From Crenothrix polyspora (GTDB lineage: Bacteria; Pseudomonadota; Gammaproteobacteria; Methylococcales; Methylomonadaceae): a stretch of DNA of 64,000 nt. The notes under the pieces are model-generated. The model saw only the letters and a program-made list of their open reading frames with translations. It had not been told where the DNA came from and did not search any database. The position numbers were made by a program, and so were the translations under genes. Below are positions 1 to 8,755 of this stretch, piece by piece. Positions within the stretch are counted from its first letter, which is position 1; each line of letters begins with the position of its first letter. Location of the stretch: positions 1 through 64,000 of the forward strand of contig NZ_FUKI01000108.1 in NCBI RefSeq assembly GCF_900163755.1, given 5' to 3'.

Positions 1-51
1 GAGGATGCTCGGATAAAATTGAAAAAGCTTTATCCGACACTTAAAGAGTGA
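1..51 (+). pseudogene. Fragment of a small hypothetical protein, cut by a stop
   Basis: Frame 1 reads EDARIKLKKLYPTLKE and then a TGA at 49-51. The KLKKLYPTL stretch resembles, from memory, the start of small helical proteins that often sit beside toxin-antitoxin genes. The usual continuation is missing and the reading stops at once, so this looks like a remnant next to the truncated antitoxin. It may begin outside the window. The assignment is weak. Confidence 0.3.
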
Positions 52-55
52 CTAA

Positions 56-187
56 GTACTAGAATCTGGACGCATTATTCTTACACCCGTTAGAATTCAA
101 CAAGCCGATGCTGTCCGCGCTAAACTTGAAGCATTAGGTATTACAGAGCAAGATGTCAGTGATGCCATTAACTGGGCAAGGCAATAA
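56..187 (+). pseudogene. C-terminal remnant of an AbrB/MazE-type antitoxin
   Basis: The frame is open from just after a stop at 53-55 to a TAA at 185-187. It ends in GITEQDVSDAINWARQ, a C-terminus typical of AbrB/MazE/SpoVT-fold antitoxins paired with PIN toxins. There is no ATG, GTG or TTG in the open part, and the N-terminal DNA-binding swapped-hairpin half is absent. The antitoxin therefore appears truncated. It lies 5 nt upstream of the PIN toxin start, the normal antitoxin-toxin order. The family call rests on recalled C-terminal similarity. Confidence 0.6.
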
Positions 188-192
188 GCGTC

Positions 193-624
193 ATGACTCG
201 ACGTGTGGTACTCGACACTAACTGCATTATCTCGACGTTACTGTTTTCTCAACAAAAAATAGCGTGGCTGCGCCACAGTTGGCAAAATGGCAACCTAACC
301 CCTTTAGTCAGTAAAGCAACAGTAGGTGAGCTCATACGCGTACTCAGCTATCCTAAATTTAAACTCACACCCGCTGAGCAAACGTTACTTTTGGCTGATT
401 TTTTACCTTATGCCGAAACGGTTATCATCAACAATGTTCCAGATGACTTACCAATAATCCGTGACACAGCCGACCAAATGTTTTTAACACTTGCCGTAGT
501 CGGACAAGCAGAAATCTTAGTAACCGGTGATACCGATATTCTCGACATCCAATCCAGCTTTTACACACCGCCGATTATGACATTAGCTGAGTTTGAAAAC
601 TGGCTGGAATCTTCCCATAAATAA
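193..624 (+). CDS. PIN-family toxin (VapC-like putative ribonuclease)
   Basis: The 143-residue protein starts RRVVLDTNCIIS, the PIN signature with the first acidic metal ligand in LDTN. It also has a central E in VGELIRVLS and a C-terminal VTGDTDILD acidic cluster. These are the positions that bind Mg2+ in PIN ribonucleases. Length and layout fit the 'putative toxin-antitoxin system toxin component, PIN family' group. It follows an antitoxin remnant by 5 nt. With the antitoxin truncated the toxin may be orphaned or inactive, but the reading frame is intact and the catalytic positions are present. It converges with the haloperoxidase-like gene, leaving 5 nt between stops. Confidence 0.85.
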   Translation: MTRRVVLDTNCIISTLLFSQQKIAWLRHSWQNGNLTPLVSKATVGELIRVLSYPKFKLTPAEQTLLLADFLPYAETVIINNVPDDLPIIRDTADQMFLTLAVVGQAEILVTGDTDILDIQSSFYTPPIMTLAEFENWLESSHK

Positions 625-629
625 CACAG

Positions 630-2042
630 TTATTTTTTAATACCAAAATATTTCAGTGACTTAACCCACGCTTGACGTGCAACCAAACGGCCGATTTTTC
701 GACTTTGAAGATCGCCATCAACAAAATGAATGCCGCCATAAAGCCTTGACATGCCTGCCTCAGCCGCTGCCTCGCTAAACGTTGGCCAATACAGCATAAC
801 ATCTTGTGCCGGCACGACACCCGGCTCGACACGCGACCAGCCGCCAGCAATAACAACACTGTTACCAAAATAATCACTGCCCGTAAACAATCTTAACGTT
901 TCTGCACCTGCGCTGCTAAAAATACTGTGCCCGGAACCATACTCTGGAAAAGGCGGCGTTGGAAATGTGGAAACCTGATAAGGCTGCCAATCTGCCCCAT
1001 CGACAGCGCCATTCCAAGAATCCACAATTTGGCCTTTATACAGAAAATGAATGGCTGTTATTGGCCGCGCACAATCGTAAAAACGTTTGCCATCCCACGA
1101 AGCAATGCTGGCATCAAAAATGGCATTGGTAATGGCAAAAAACAGCTTCACGTCTTTGTCCAGCGTGTGATGGTCGCGCTCGGAAACGAATTGCGCGAAC
1201 AAATCCCAATGCCCCGGTGGTAATTCCGATTTGGGGCCGTCTGCCCAATATTCAGCAATGACTTTTTTTTCATCAGTCAAATGCGCGGTGTATTCCAGAA
1301 TTTGTTTAGCTTGTTCTTTGTAACGACGAGGACTTGTTTTGTAACTCGCCGGCATTAACATTGTGCCACGAAATTGCTTACCGGATGTTAAGGCATAAGG
1401 CTTAACCTTACCCCAGTGCGGGGTAACAAATTTTTGCACTTTGCCATTCACGAGCAGTGGCTGCCAATGGTCGGGATCGATTATTTTGGTCGGTGTATTA
1501 ACAGGTTTGTAACCGGTATAGTCACTGTAAGGCGTAGGATGTAAATCGCCCAATTGATTAGAGCCATCGTGATGACGAAAACTTAATACCGCAGCAGCAA
1601 CCGTTTTACCTATATTGATCGGATCAGTTTTAGCGGTTGGCTTATCGCTGGGGACATAACCCAAACTCTTTAGTAAGTTATTAAAGCTGGATTTTTGTGT
1701 AGGGAATAAATCAGTTAGACAAATACTTGCAGCAAAACTAATCGCCTTGGCTTTATTGGCAAGCGTTCGTTCGGCTAATGGACGACGTAAACGACCGCCA
1801 AAACGTGTACCAATCGCCTTGGCATCATAAGCTGCCCACGCATCGAACATACACGTATGTGTTATGGCCAGTGCTCTAGCAACTATCGGCGGTCCTGGTT
1901 TGGTGCTACGAATGGCTTGCAACGCTGCGTCATTCCAACGGGTTACCGTTGTTTCTGCTAAGGCCAATTCGGATTGAGCCAAAACCATCAGTCCTATCAA
2001 CACATTGGATAACAAAACACGTTTTAATACGGTGATACGCAT
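630..2042 (-). CDS. Secreted vanadium-dependent haloperoxidase-like / PAP2-fold phosphatase
   Basis: This 470-residue protein has a Sec signal peptide (hydrophobic LSNVLIGLMVLAQ, then ELALA). It shows the three motifs of the vanadium haloperoxidase/acid phosphatase superfamily: K-x6-RP in KRFYDCARP (about residue 324), GSGH in PEYGSGHSIF (about 370), and SR-x3-G-x-H-x3-D in SRLYGGIHFVDGD (about 435). In this fold they bind vanadate or phosphate. The family could oxidise halides or hydrolyse phosphate esters, and the sequence alone does not decide which. The start has a good GAGGAT ribosome site. Upstream DNA carries repeat A and a recurring ATATCACAC-type motif that is also found near the YcnI-like gene. 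Confidence 0.82.
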   Translation of the reverse strand: MRITVLKRVLLSNVLIGLMVLAQSELALAETTVTRWNDAALQAIRSTKPGPPIVARALAITHTCMFDAWAAYDAKAIGTRFGGRLRRPLAERTLANKAKAISFAASICLTDLFPTQKSSFNNLLKSLGYVPSDKPTAKTDPINIGKTVAAAVLSFRHHDGSNQLGDLHPTPYSDYTGYKPVNTPTKIIDPDHWQPLLVNGKVQKFVTPHWGKVKPYALTSGKQFRGTMLMPASYKTSPRRYKEQAKQILEYTAHLTDEKKVIAEYWADGPKSELPPGHWDLFAQFVSERDHHTLDKDVKLFFAITNAIFDASIASWDGKRFYDCARPITAIHFLYKGQIVDSWNGAVDGADWQPYQVSTFPTPPFPEYGSGHSIFSSAGAETLRLFTGSDYFGNSVVIAGGWSRVEPGVVPAQDVMLYWPTFSEAAAEAGMSRLYGGIHFVDGDLQSRKIGRLVARQAWVKSLKYFGIKK

Positions 2043-2155
2043 AAATTATCCTCATTAAATTTTAATTATTTTTATAACGCTCTAATTTTATTAGAATTAA
2101 TATACTAATGATTGATAAAATCTAATACCAATAGGCAACCACCTGAAACCATCTA

Positions 2156-2280
2156 CAGCGTTTTTAACTTAGGACAGTTACAGCCACCGTTCGTGCTGAG
2201 CTTGTCGAAGCATGAACGGCACACTTCGACAAGCTCAGTGCGAACGGTTACGCTGTAACTATTGAACTGTGAAAACGCTG
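2156..2280. repeat. Repeat A copy 1 (125-bp MITE-like element)
   Basis: Imperfect terminal inverted repeats begin CAGCGTTTT and end AAAACGCTG. The element is flanked by TA on both sides (2154-2155 and 2281-2282). The interior is a large palindrome built on a GTGCTGAGCTTGTCGAAG-type core. The same 125-bp length recurs at 19210-19334, and again at 32870-33096 once a nested insertion is subtracted. TA duplication is typical of IS630/Tc1-mariner-type mobilisation; no matching transposase is in the window. Confidence 0.85.
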
Positions 2281-2394
2281 TAAATGCTGTAAAAGCAACA
2301 ACTATAATCAATAGCAACTACAATGCCAATGTTATAACTAATTGATATTTAAATGATTAGTAAATATGTGCTGGCGTACCGTATAGAATAGCGC

Positions 2395-2526
2395 GTGATA
2401 TGACACAGTTAACTACGCCATATCACACACTGCTACTGACTAAAAGTAACTTACGATTGATTTTAAACAACAAAAATTTAAATTACCCACGATAAAAATT
2501 GATGAACTGCGTCATATCACACAGTT
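2395..2526. promoter_or_regulatory. Cluster of GTSATATVACACAGTT motifs
   Basis: Two 16-bp sites, 2395-2410 (GTGATATGACACAGTT) and 2511-2526 (GTCATATCACACAGTT), match at all but two positions. A partial inverted site at 2418-2429 forms a GTGATATG/CATATCAC inverted repeat with the first. A near-identical site lies upstream of the YcnI-like gene at 10163-10178, and a CGATAAAAAT string lies near the motif in both places (2490 and 10141). The sites lie about 350-480 bp upstream of the haloperoxidase start, with repeat A in between, and downstream of the SOD gene. An operator role is inference. Confidence 0.45.
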
Positions 2527-2582
2527 TAGTGGCACTAAAATTAGCGTTGAGGATAAGCGTGATAAGCACCAGAAGATACTTA

Positions 2583-2689
2583 GGAACGTGCATGAAATAA
2601 CTTGAACAACTTAAACGCCACAACGCCACCACCGTTCGTGCTGAGCCTGTCGAAGCATGAACTTGCTCAAGTTATTTCGTGCGCGTTCC
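2583..2689. repeat. Repeat B copy 1 (107-bp MITE-like element)
   Basis: Terminal inverted repeats of about 27 bp start GGAACGYGCAYGAAATAAC. The element is flanked by TTA on both sides (2580-2582 and 2690-2692), inside a CTTAG context. It is 8 bp longer than the other three copies because of an internal ACAACGCC duplication. A short open frame reading FVLSLSKHE crosses it and is only a by-product of the repeat core. Confidence 0.85.
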
Positions 2690-2786
2690 TTAGGAGGAAA
2701 CAGAGACATGATTGGCGCACTGACCTAAAAAGGGACACAATCCAAAAGACCGTGTCCCACCATTTTATGTTGCAACGCAGCCTCTA

Positions 2787-3569
2787 CTAATACTTTCTTT
2801 TGATATTTTGCGCGGCAAAATCCCAGTTAATCAGATTATCTAAAACACCGTTCAGATAATTAATGCGCACGTTCTGATAATCCAGATAATAGGCATGTTC
2901 CCAAACATCAATGACACACAAAGGTCTTAAGCCATCGGTAAACGGCACGTCAGCATTGCTGGTGGTTAAAATTTCAAGCTTACCTTTTTTATTGATAATC
3001 ACCCACGCCCAGCCACTGCCAAAAAGCCCCTTAGCAGCATCAAAATATTTTTGTTTAAAGCCAGGATTAATCCACACACCTTTGTCATCTTTGGCAGGAT
3101 CAGAAAAATGCCCAAAATCACGCTTGATTAACTTAAGTAACTGACCTGTCGGCAATACTTTGTCACCAGCACCGGGTTTTAAGCTATTCCAGTAAAACGT
3201 ATGATTCCAGGTTTGTGCGGCATTATTAAAAATCATTTTATCCAGCAAGCGCTTGCCTGCCGTGGCTTTAATGATTTTTTCCAGCGACATTCCTACGTAT
3301 TTAGTCCCTGCTATAAAATTATTAAGATTAGTGATGTAACCGGCATGATGCTTACCGTAATGAAAACCCACCGTCTTAGCGCTGATGACTGGCTCTAAAG
3401 CTGTTTCCAAATAAGGTAATGGCGGTAAAACTATTGTTGTTGCCGACGGTGTCACTGATGTTGCCAGCGCCTCGCCGCCTAATCCTGCTAAGGTGGCAGC
3501 GGTAACAGCGGTTATTGCACCACTAACGCGTAAAAAATCTCTACGATTGATCGAATGACCTAAACTCAT
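2787..3569 (-). CDS. sod: Tat-exported Fe/Mn superoxide dismutase
   Basis: This 260-residue protein opens with a twin-arginine signal (NRRDFLRVSG, then a hydrophobic stretch to about residue 36), so it is probably exported folded to the periplasm. The Fe/Mn SOD fold follows. Metal ligands are visible as H70 in FHYGKHH, H123 in AAQTWNHTFYW, and D221 and H225 in DVWEHAYYLDY. It dismutates superoxide to peroxide and oxygen. GSGWAWV and the ligand surroundings are of the Fe/Mn type; which metal is used cannot be told. An AAGGAT ribosome site supports the start. A Tat signal on this family is less common than cytoplasmic forms. It lies among other periplasmic redox genes. Confidence 0.92.
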   Translation of the reverse strand: MSLGHSINRRDFLRVSGAITAVTAATLAGLGGEALATSVTPSATTIVLPPLPYLETALEPVISAKTVGFHYGKHHAGYITNLNNFIAGTKYVGMSLEKIIKATAGKRLLDKMIFNNAAQTWNHTFYWNSLKPGAGDKVLPTGQLLKLIKRDFGHFSDPAKDDKGVWINPGFKQKYFDAAKGLFGSGWAWVIINKKGKLEILTTSNADVPFTDGLRPLCVIDVWEHAYYLDYQNVRINYLNGVLDNLINWDFAAQNIKRKY

Positions 3570-3832
3570 AACATTATCCTTACTATTTAGTTAAAAAATA
3601 TTACAAAATTATCTTTAAATCCTTGTGATATTACTGTAATTGTAAACCAAACTCAACTGCTCACTTTTATGGGGTTTTAAATTTTAAATAGGGCTTATGT
3701 GATCTCCAAGAAAGAATGCCCTTAATATAAAACCAAGGATGTTCACGAAAAGGTCGAGAAAGCTTTATATTTCTGGCTTTTCGTATTTTTCATGGACAAT
3801 TTTCTTGGTCTGTTTATTATTTTAAAATCAAG

Positions 3833-4729
3833 TTATTGCACACATACTTTAGGGTGCAATTTAACCGAACTGCTGGCATTTAAACCTTCGTATTCCAGCT
3901 TAATAATACACGGCACGTTGCTTGCCTTAAGGGGCACAGATTTTTTCCAGCTGCCACTTGCGTCCACCGTTAAATTTAACGCCGACCCCACAATTGCACC
4001 GCTGTTAGTTCGCATATTTAAATCAAGCGACTTTAGCGCAGCATTACGTTGTGCGGTCGTTAAACCGCTTTTAAAAATGACAGAGCCGGTAAGATTAAGA
4101 TGATTGTTATCCCACTGCGCTCGCTGTACTTTAAATTGGCTAATATTCGTAACCTGTTTTTGGCGTTTTGGCCACACGGTGATAGTTGTCGTCACTGTGT
4201 TTGATAATAACTTGCGTCCCGCACCTTTTTCTTGTGCAGTAAAATTAACGGTGTAGGTTTTATTAGCGTGGGCAGCCGTCGGTTGCCACTTAAAGTTAAC
4301 AACAGGTAAGTTACTTTGCGCATCACTCAATTCTTGCGATATAACGGCTCCCTTAACCGGCAGTCCGTTGGTCGGTGTAGCCACATTAATCGCAAAAATA
4401 TCGTATTCTGCATCAGAGACCAAAAGTGGAATTACCAACGGTAAACCGCCTACCGTAACATCCCAATGCTCATTGACGGGTAGTAAAACCGGCTTGGTAT
4501 CACCAACCTTAACAGGTGTTGGGTGTAAAAACTCTTTAAGCCCTGGCAATCCACCTTTAGCCGCGTCAAGAATACCGGGCTTAAAGCCTTCGCCTTCTAC
4601 CGTCAAATGGCAATCTGTACACCCCGATGCGCCTGTTGGCGCAACATATTCAGGAAATGCTAACGCAGTTGTCATAAACCCCATCGTGCTGGATAACAAC
4701 GCGGCGACACTCAATTTTTTTGTATTCAT
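3833..4729 (-). CDS. Secreted monohaem cytochrome c-like protein
   Basis: The start at 4729 is preferred over an in-frame ATG 18 nt upstream because GAGAGAAG lies just before it. The 298-residue product has a signal peptide ending near TTALA and one CxxCH haem site (CTDCH, residues 37-41). The rest of the protein looks beta-rich, with repeated Val/Thr strands and no second CxxCH. The large C-terminal part is unassigned; it may be an Ig-like or cohesin-like adhesion or partner-binding region. It is the last gene of a five-gene minus-strand run behind dsbD (26-nt gap), which suggests it receives or passes electrons in that pathway. Function is inferred from haem site and context only. Confidence 0.7.
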   Translation of the reverse strand: MNTKKLSVAALLSSTMGFMTTALAFPEYVAPTGASGCTDCHLTVEGEGFKPGILDAAKGGLPGLKEFLHPTPVKVGDTKPVLLPVNEHWDVTVGGLPLVIPLLVSDAEYDIFAINVATPTNGLPVKGAVISQELSDAQSNLPVVNFKWQPTAAHANKTYTVNFTAQEKGAGRKLLSNTVTTTITVWPKRQKQVTNISQFKVQRAQWDNNHLNLTGSVIFKSGLTTAQRNAALKSLDLNMRTNSGAIVGSALNLTVDASGSWKKSVPLKASNVPCIIKLEYEGLNASSSVKLHPKVCVQ

Positions 4730-4755
4730 GAAGCACTTCTCTCTCATAAGTAAGT

Positions 4756-6681
4756 TTAAACCGCACCACTGTCTAACACTGACACCATCTTCTCAGTCGC
4801 TTTGTAATCAGTCCCTGACCAAGTGACTTTGCCATCTGGACTTAAAATAGCAAAATACGGCAAGCCTACTTTCAGTGGGCGATGATTAGGATCGCTACGG
4901 AATTTCTCAAAATCCGGTTCTTTATCAATTAACTTGACCGCAATGGCTTTTTCGCGCAAGGCTTTATTTAAGCTATCATTACTGGCGGCTTCTTCTTTAA
5001 AGGCGGTACAGTTAGCGCACCAGCTGGCGTAAAAATCAATGAAGATCGGTTTACCGGTTTTTTGCGCTACTTTTTGCGCCTCAGCAAAATTTCTATACCA
5101 CGTAATACCGGCTTCTTCGTGTACTGCACCTTTACCGCCTGCTACAGCTACAACCTGTGCGCCATTGCTGGCTAATAATTCCGCTTGTACAGCCGCCATA
5201 AAAGGCAAATTCCCCATGCCAGATACTACCAGCCAACCACCAATCAACAAACTGACCACACCGCAATAATGGTGCATTTTTTCATTCGGCATAGCGTCAC
5301 GCGGCAACAAGCTCAAAACATGGCAATGCACCACAGCAATCCAAATAGCCACCATGCCAATCGCTAACGAGGCAGTGACAGAAGGGCTAACACCCAACAC
5401 CCCCATGCCTTTGGCAAAATAAACATAGGCAAAATATAAAATTGCAAAACCAAACGCATATTTTACGTTATTCATCCAGTAGCCGGCTTTAGGCAATTTT
5501 TTAAATTTAACCACGCTAATAATAAAAAACGGCAGGGCGACACCTAAACCAAAGCCACCCATCATTAAACCACCTTGGCCTGCTACGGCAAATTTATCCC
5601 AAAACCCCATCGCTTGATTAGCCAAGGCCATCGCATCGGATTTAGCCGCAATGTTGTCTGCCACTTGCAATAAAAGTGCAAAAACAATCGGCCCTACGCA
5701 CGGCGAAATCACCAAGCCAGCCACCGTACCCATTAACCACGTACCACCCAAACCATTAACACGCGTGGTTTTTTGATCCAAACCATGCACTTCGTTTTGC
5801 ATAAAGCTAAGTTCGTAAAAGCCTAATAACGCAATCGCAAAAAAGGCAAAAAATACAGCAAACACTAAATTAACAGTCGCCGATTGCATAAAGGTATTAA
5901 AGGCTCCGCCGGTCATCCCTGCTAATAACCCCAGCATCACGTAAGTGCCCACCATACCCACCATATACGCACCGGCATGTTGCTTTTCTTTGTCTTTGTT
6001 GCCATTCGCACGGTTAACAATAAACATAGACGTAATGGGCAACATAGGGTAAACACACGGGGTTGCTACCGATAACAAACCCGCCATCAGCATTAAACCA
6101 AACATGATAATGGCGTTATCTTTGTTGTCTTTAAACAGTGATAGTAATTTATCCGTGAAACTCAGTGAGGCTTCATCGGTATTATTAATAGCGGTTTTTG
6201 CTAGCGCGCCGCCAACCGGCAAGGGTATTTCGGCTTGGGTGTGTTGCGGACGAAAACACACATGGGTCACGTCGTTACACAGCTGGTAATCAATCGCCAC
6301 GCCTGTATTAGCGGCTGTCGCCACTTTACCGGTTTGCGCCAGGGTGACGATAAAATCACCTTGGTCACGCAACACATTGGCTTTCACTTCATCATCCTTA
6401 ACACCGAGCGGTTTTTCTAGTTTGCTAATTGCTATGCCTGCACTGGCTAATTTAGCATCCGTATCAAACGCCACCGGAATATAGATATTTTCCGCACCGG
6501 CATCCAAATACGCATGATGGTCTTTAGGGACGGTTAGGGTAATTTTGTATTGTGTTGGCCATGTGTTCGCATTAATAGCGGTAACACCCACCTGTACTTT
6601 AGGTGCTTGTGCAAACGCCATGTCTATCCACAGCAAGGCCAGTAAAAAAATTAAAATAATGGGTAAATTATTTTTTAGCAT
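4756..6681 (-). CDS. dsbD: Thiol:disulfide interchange protein DsbD
   Basis: The start at 6681 follows a TGAGGAT ribosome site and gives a signal peptide ending near MAFA. The order matches DsbD: an N-terminal alpha domain with its Cys pair (LCNDVTHVCF), an eight-helix-type membrane core with the two redox cysteines (ATPCVYPM and SPCVGPI), and a C-terminal thioredoxin gamma domain with WCANC near residue 553. DsbD moves electrons from cytoplasmic thioredoxin across the membrane to periplasmic thiol proteins. Here it sits in a run with a TlpA-like thioredoxin and a c-type cytochrome, likely clients. The gamma site is CANC where E. coli has CVAC. Confidence 0.93.
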   Translation of the reverse strand: MLKNNLPIILIFLLALLWIDMAFAQAPKVQVGVTAINANTWPTQYKITLTVPKDHHAYLDAGAENIYIPVAFDTDAKLASAGIAISKLEKPLGVKDDEVKANVLRDQGDFIVTLAQTGKVATAANTGVAIDYQLCNDVTHVCFRPQHTQAEIPLPVGGALAKTAINNTDEASLSFTDKLLSLFKDNKDNAIIMFGLMLMAGLLSVATPCVYPMLPITSMFIVNRANGNKDKEKQHAGAYMVGMVGTYVMLGLLAGMTGGAFNTFMQSATVNLVFAVFFAFFAIALLGFYELSFMQNEVHGLDQKTTRVNGLGGTWLMGTVAGLVISPCVGPIVFALLLQVADNIAAKSDAMALANQAMGFWDKFAVAGQGGLMMGGFGLGVALPFFIISVVKFKKLPKAGYWMNNVKYAFGFAILYFAYVYFAKGMGVLGVSPSVTASLAIGMVAIWIAVVHCHVLSLLPRDAMPNEKMHHYCGVVSLLIGGWLVVSGMGNLPFMAAVQAELLASNGAQVVAVAGGKGAVHEEAGITWYRNFAEAQKVAQKTGKPIFIDFYASWCANCTAFKEEAASNDSLNKALREKAIAVKLIDKEPDFEKFRSDPNHRPLKVGLPYFAILSPDGKVTWSGTDYKATEKMVSVLDSGAV

Positions 6682-6734
6682 GGTGCAATCCTCAGGGTAA
6701 AACTTTTTAAACACGCTACTGTGTTGCTGCGTAT

Positions 6735-8021
6735 TTAAAACCGCATGTTAAATGAGCCGGTAATCAAGAAATAATTAAAATCAGCAAAATTACTCGCGCT
6801 ATTACCCCCTAATTGCAAACCAGCACTGTGATTGTAATATTCGCCGCCTACTTGAAACTTTAAATGTGACAGCGGTTTTAATTCGGTAAATTCTTTACTG
6901 ACATGAATACCCGCCGTTACCGCACCAAAACCCGCTAACCGGTAATCACTGGAATAAACGCCTTTTTGTAAGGCATTGCCATCGCCTACCACGGTATAAA
7001 AATCAGCTTGATCTTGTGAATAATAACGCACGCGTGGAATAATTTGCCAGCCATCCCCCACCGGCTGATGCCAACTGGCCTCGGCAGTGTGAGCATTAAC
7101 CCCCCAGCTGTCGGTACTAAACCGATAATCAATGTGCAGCGCCGCATCATTCAATTCGCCAAAATGCCGTATATATTGGGTAAGCCAGGCAAATTGAAAT
7201 TTCTCGCGCGGGCGAGTATCGCGTCTAAAATCGAATGACCCATCGTCAAATGAAAAGTAAACCAATTTGTACGGATCAGACAGATAACCGGTGTTATAAC
7301 CGAACGTGACATTGCTCAGTATCAAACTGTCTTTGTTAATAATTTGAGAAACCCCCAGCAAATATTGCTGACTGGTTTTACTGCCTCTCAGTGTTGGACG
7401 ATTGGTGGGGTCAATTTCATCAAATGCCAGTGATACACCAAAGTTAGCAGTGGTCAGTTTTTTATTGAAGTCTTTGCTGATGGTTGTGCCCACATAGCGC
7501 GAGGTGTAATCATTTTCTCTGGAAAAACCACCGTTTAAATTAATTGAACCGCTGTCAAAAAAATACGTTAACGACGGACTGATGCCATCACGGCTATCGC
7601 AAATCGATTTACCGCATTGGCTATTAACAGGCGATGCGCCACTCACCAGCGCACCACTGACATTTTGACCGCTCAGCACTTGCCGCACGTTACCTTTGCT
7701 GTCGTAATCGTTATAACGCGGTGACGCACCCGCCACAATATCTTTAACCAGCGCGACCGATGCGGTCATAGATCGACCTATGGGAGCCGACAACGCCCCT
7801 TCGTAGGTATTGACATCAATCCGCGAGCTACTTTCAGAATAATGTCCGTATTGAAAATCCGCGTTATAGCTTTCTTCAGTACGTCCTGCTACCGCTGTTT
7901 GCATTAAGCCCGGCAATGCCAGCGCAGCAATGCTTAAACACGCCACAAAATTAGATTTTTCCTGATTACTCACACACAACCCCAACGATAAAAGCACCCT
8001 CAAACCCACACATAAACACAC
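6735..8021 (-). CDS. DUF3570 outer-membrane beta-barrel protein
   Basis: The protein has up to 428 residues. After a hydrophobic leader (SIAALALPGLMQTAVA) come alternating strands rich in Tyr, Asp and Ser, ending in FNMRF, a C-terminal Phe typical of outer-membrane barrels. Content and neighbours match the DUF3570 family, which is commonly found beside DUF4266 and TlpA-like genes. The start is uncertain: ATG at 8021 has no clear ribosome site, while a GTG at 7973 would give a cleaner signal peptide (SNQEKSNF...). It lies 8 nt after the DUF4266 gene. The role is unknown; a porin or secretion barrel for a redox or maturation pathway is inference. Confidence 0.72.
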   Translation of the reverse strand: MCLCVGLRVLLSLGLCVSNQEKSNFVACLSIAALALPGLMQTAVAGRTEESYNADFQYGHYSESSSRIDVNTYEGALSAPIGRSMTASVALVKDIVAGASPRYNDYDSKGNVRQVLSGQNVSGALVSGASPVNSQCGKSICDSRDGISPSLTYFFDSGSINLNGGFSRENDYTSRYVGTTISKDFNKKLTTANFGVSLAFDEIDPTNRPTLRGSKTSQQYLLGVSQIINKDSLILSNVTFGYNTGYLSDPYKLVYFSFDDGSFDFRRDTRPREKFQFAWLTQYIRHFGELNDAALHIDYRFSTDSWGVNAHTAEASWHQPVGDGWQIIPRVRYYSQDQADFYTVVGDGNALQKGVYSSDYRLAGFGAVTAGIHVSKEFTELKPLSHLKFQVGGEYYNHSAGLQLGGNSASNFADFNYFLITGSFNMRF

Positions 8022-8029
8022 CGTTATTG

Positions 8030-8242
8030 TTAATTACAACCACAACCACCCCCGCCGCCACCATAACCACCCGCCGCCGCTTCTTTACTGAATGCCGTAT
8101 GTTGTCTAAAGCCAAATTCTAAAGGATCAGGCGTAAAAGCCATTTGCGGCAGTGCCAATGCGCCGCGCTGTCTGGGCATCACTTCCGTACAACCGGTGAG
8201 TGTTAGCACAGCAATACATAATAATCCGTAATATGCTTTCAT
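8030..8242 (-). CDS. DUF4266 small lipoprotein with Gly/Cys tail
   Basis: The 70-residue protein has a lipobox LTGC (acylated Cys18) and a C-terminal tail of glycines ending GGCGCN. This matches the DUF4266 family, small lipoproteins encoded between a TlpA-like thioredoxin and a DUF3570 barrel. The two tail cysteines are obvious candidates for the partner thioredoxin. The gene is separated by 9 nt from the upstream gene and 8 nt from the downstream one, so co-transcription is likely. No biochemical role is established from sequence; it could anchor a metal or haem, or be a processed peptide. Confidence 0.78.
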   Translation of the reverse strand: MKAYYGLLCIAVLTLTGCTEVMPRQRGALALPQMAFTPDPLEFGFRQHTAFSKEAAAGGYGGGGGGCGCN

Positions 8243-8251
8243 AAATGACTC

Positions 8252-8755
8252 TTATTTCGCCAACAGTTCTGACACTTTTTTCTCTAACTCATCAATATCG
8301 GTGGCGGTAAAGCCGTGGTGTATGTGCTGTACCACACCTTTTTTGTCGATAATAAAAGAGGTGGGCATGGATTCGACCACATATTGATCCGCCCATTCGC
8401 CTTTGCTATCGTGTAATACCGTAAAACCCACCGGAATTTCTTGAATAAACTTTTCGGCTTTGGCTTTATCTTCATCCAAATTAACCGCGATGACTTCAAA
8501 GCCTTGCGCCTTTAATTTTTCGTGTAGTTTATTTAATAGCGGAAAAGACGTGCGACACGGCGCACACCAAGAGGCCCAAAAATCCAAATAAATGACCTTG
8601 CCCAGCTTTTCTTTTAATGCTGTAGGTTGGCCTTGTTGCAAAGTGGGTAAGGTAAATTGCGGCGCTGATTGGCCTATTTCGGTCGCATCAGCAGAGGTAG
8701 TGATTGCCAGCATAGCCAAAGCCAGCAAAGGCATTTTTTTAGTTTTTAGTTTCAT
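8252..8755 (-). CDS. Periplasmic TlpA/ResA-like thioredoxin
   Basis: The start at 8755 follows GGAAGAG and gives 167 residues with a signal peptide (LLALAMLAITTSADA). The thioredoxin fold carries WCAPC (CAPC at residues 64-67) and a later cis-Pro in SMPTSFIID. It is a TlpA/ResA-type reductase for periplasmic disulfides. It is the first gene of a minus-strand run with the DUF4266 lipoprotein, DUF3570 barrel, DsbD and cytochrome c. DsbD could keep it reduced and the Cys-tailed lipoprotein could be its substrate; both are inference. A longer upstream in-frame extension lacks a ribosome site and would bury the signal peptide. Confidence 0.85.
   Translation of the reverse strand: MKLKTKKMPLLALAMLAITTSADATEIGQSAPQFTLPTLQQGQPTALKEKLGKVIYLDFWASWCAPCRTSFPLLNKLHEKLKAQGFEVIAVNLDEDKAKAEKFIQEIPVGFTVLHDSKGEWADQYVVESMPTSFIIDKKGVVQHIHHGFTATDIDELEKKVSELLAK

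Noticed and set aside
927-1223. 98-codon plus-strand frame inside the haloperoxidase-like gene
   Set aside because: It is antisense to a gene with three intact catalytic motifs and has no ribosome site or domain of its own.
2602-2790. Small frame containing FVLSLSKHE
   Set aside because: It is a translation of the palindromic core in repeat B, as is the similar frame at 26689-26952. Repeat structure, not coding, explains it.
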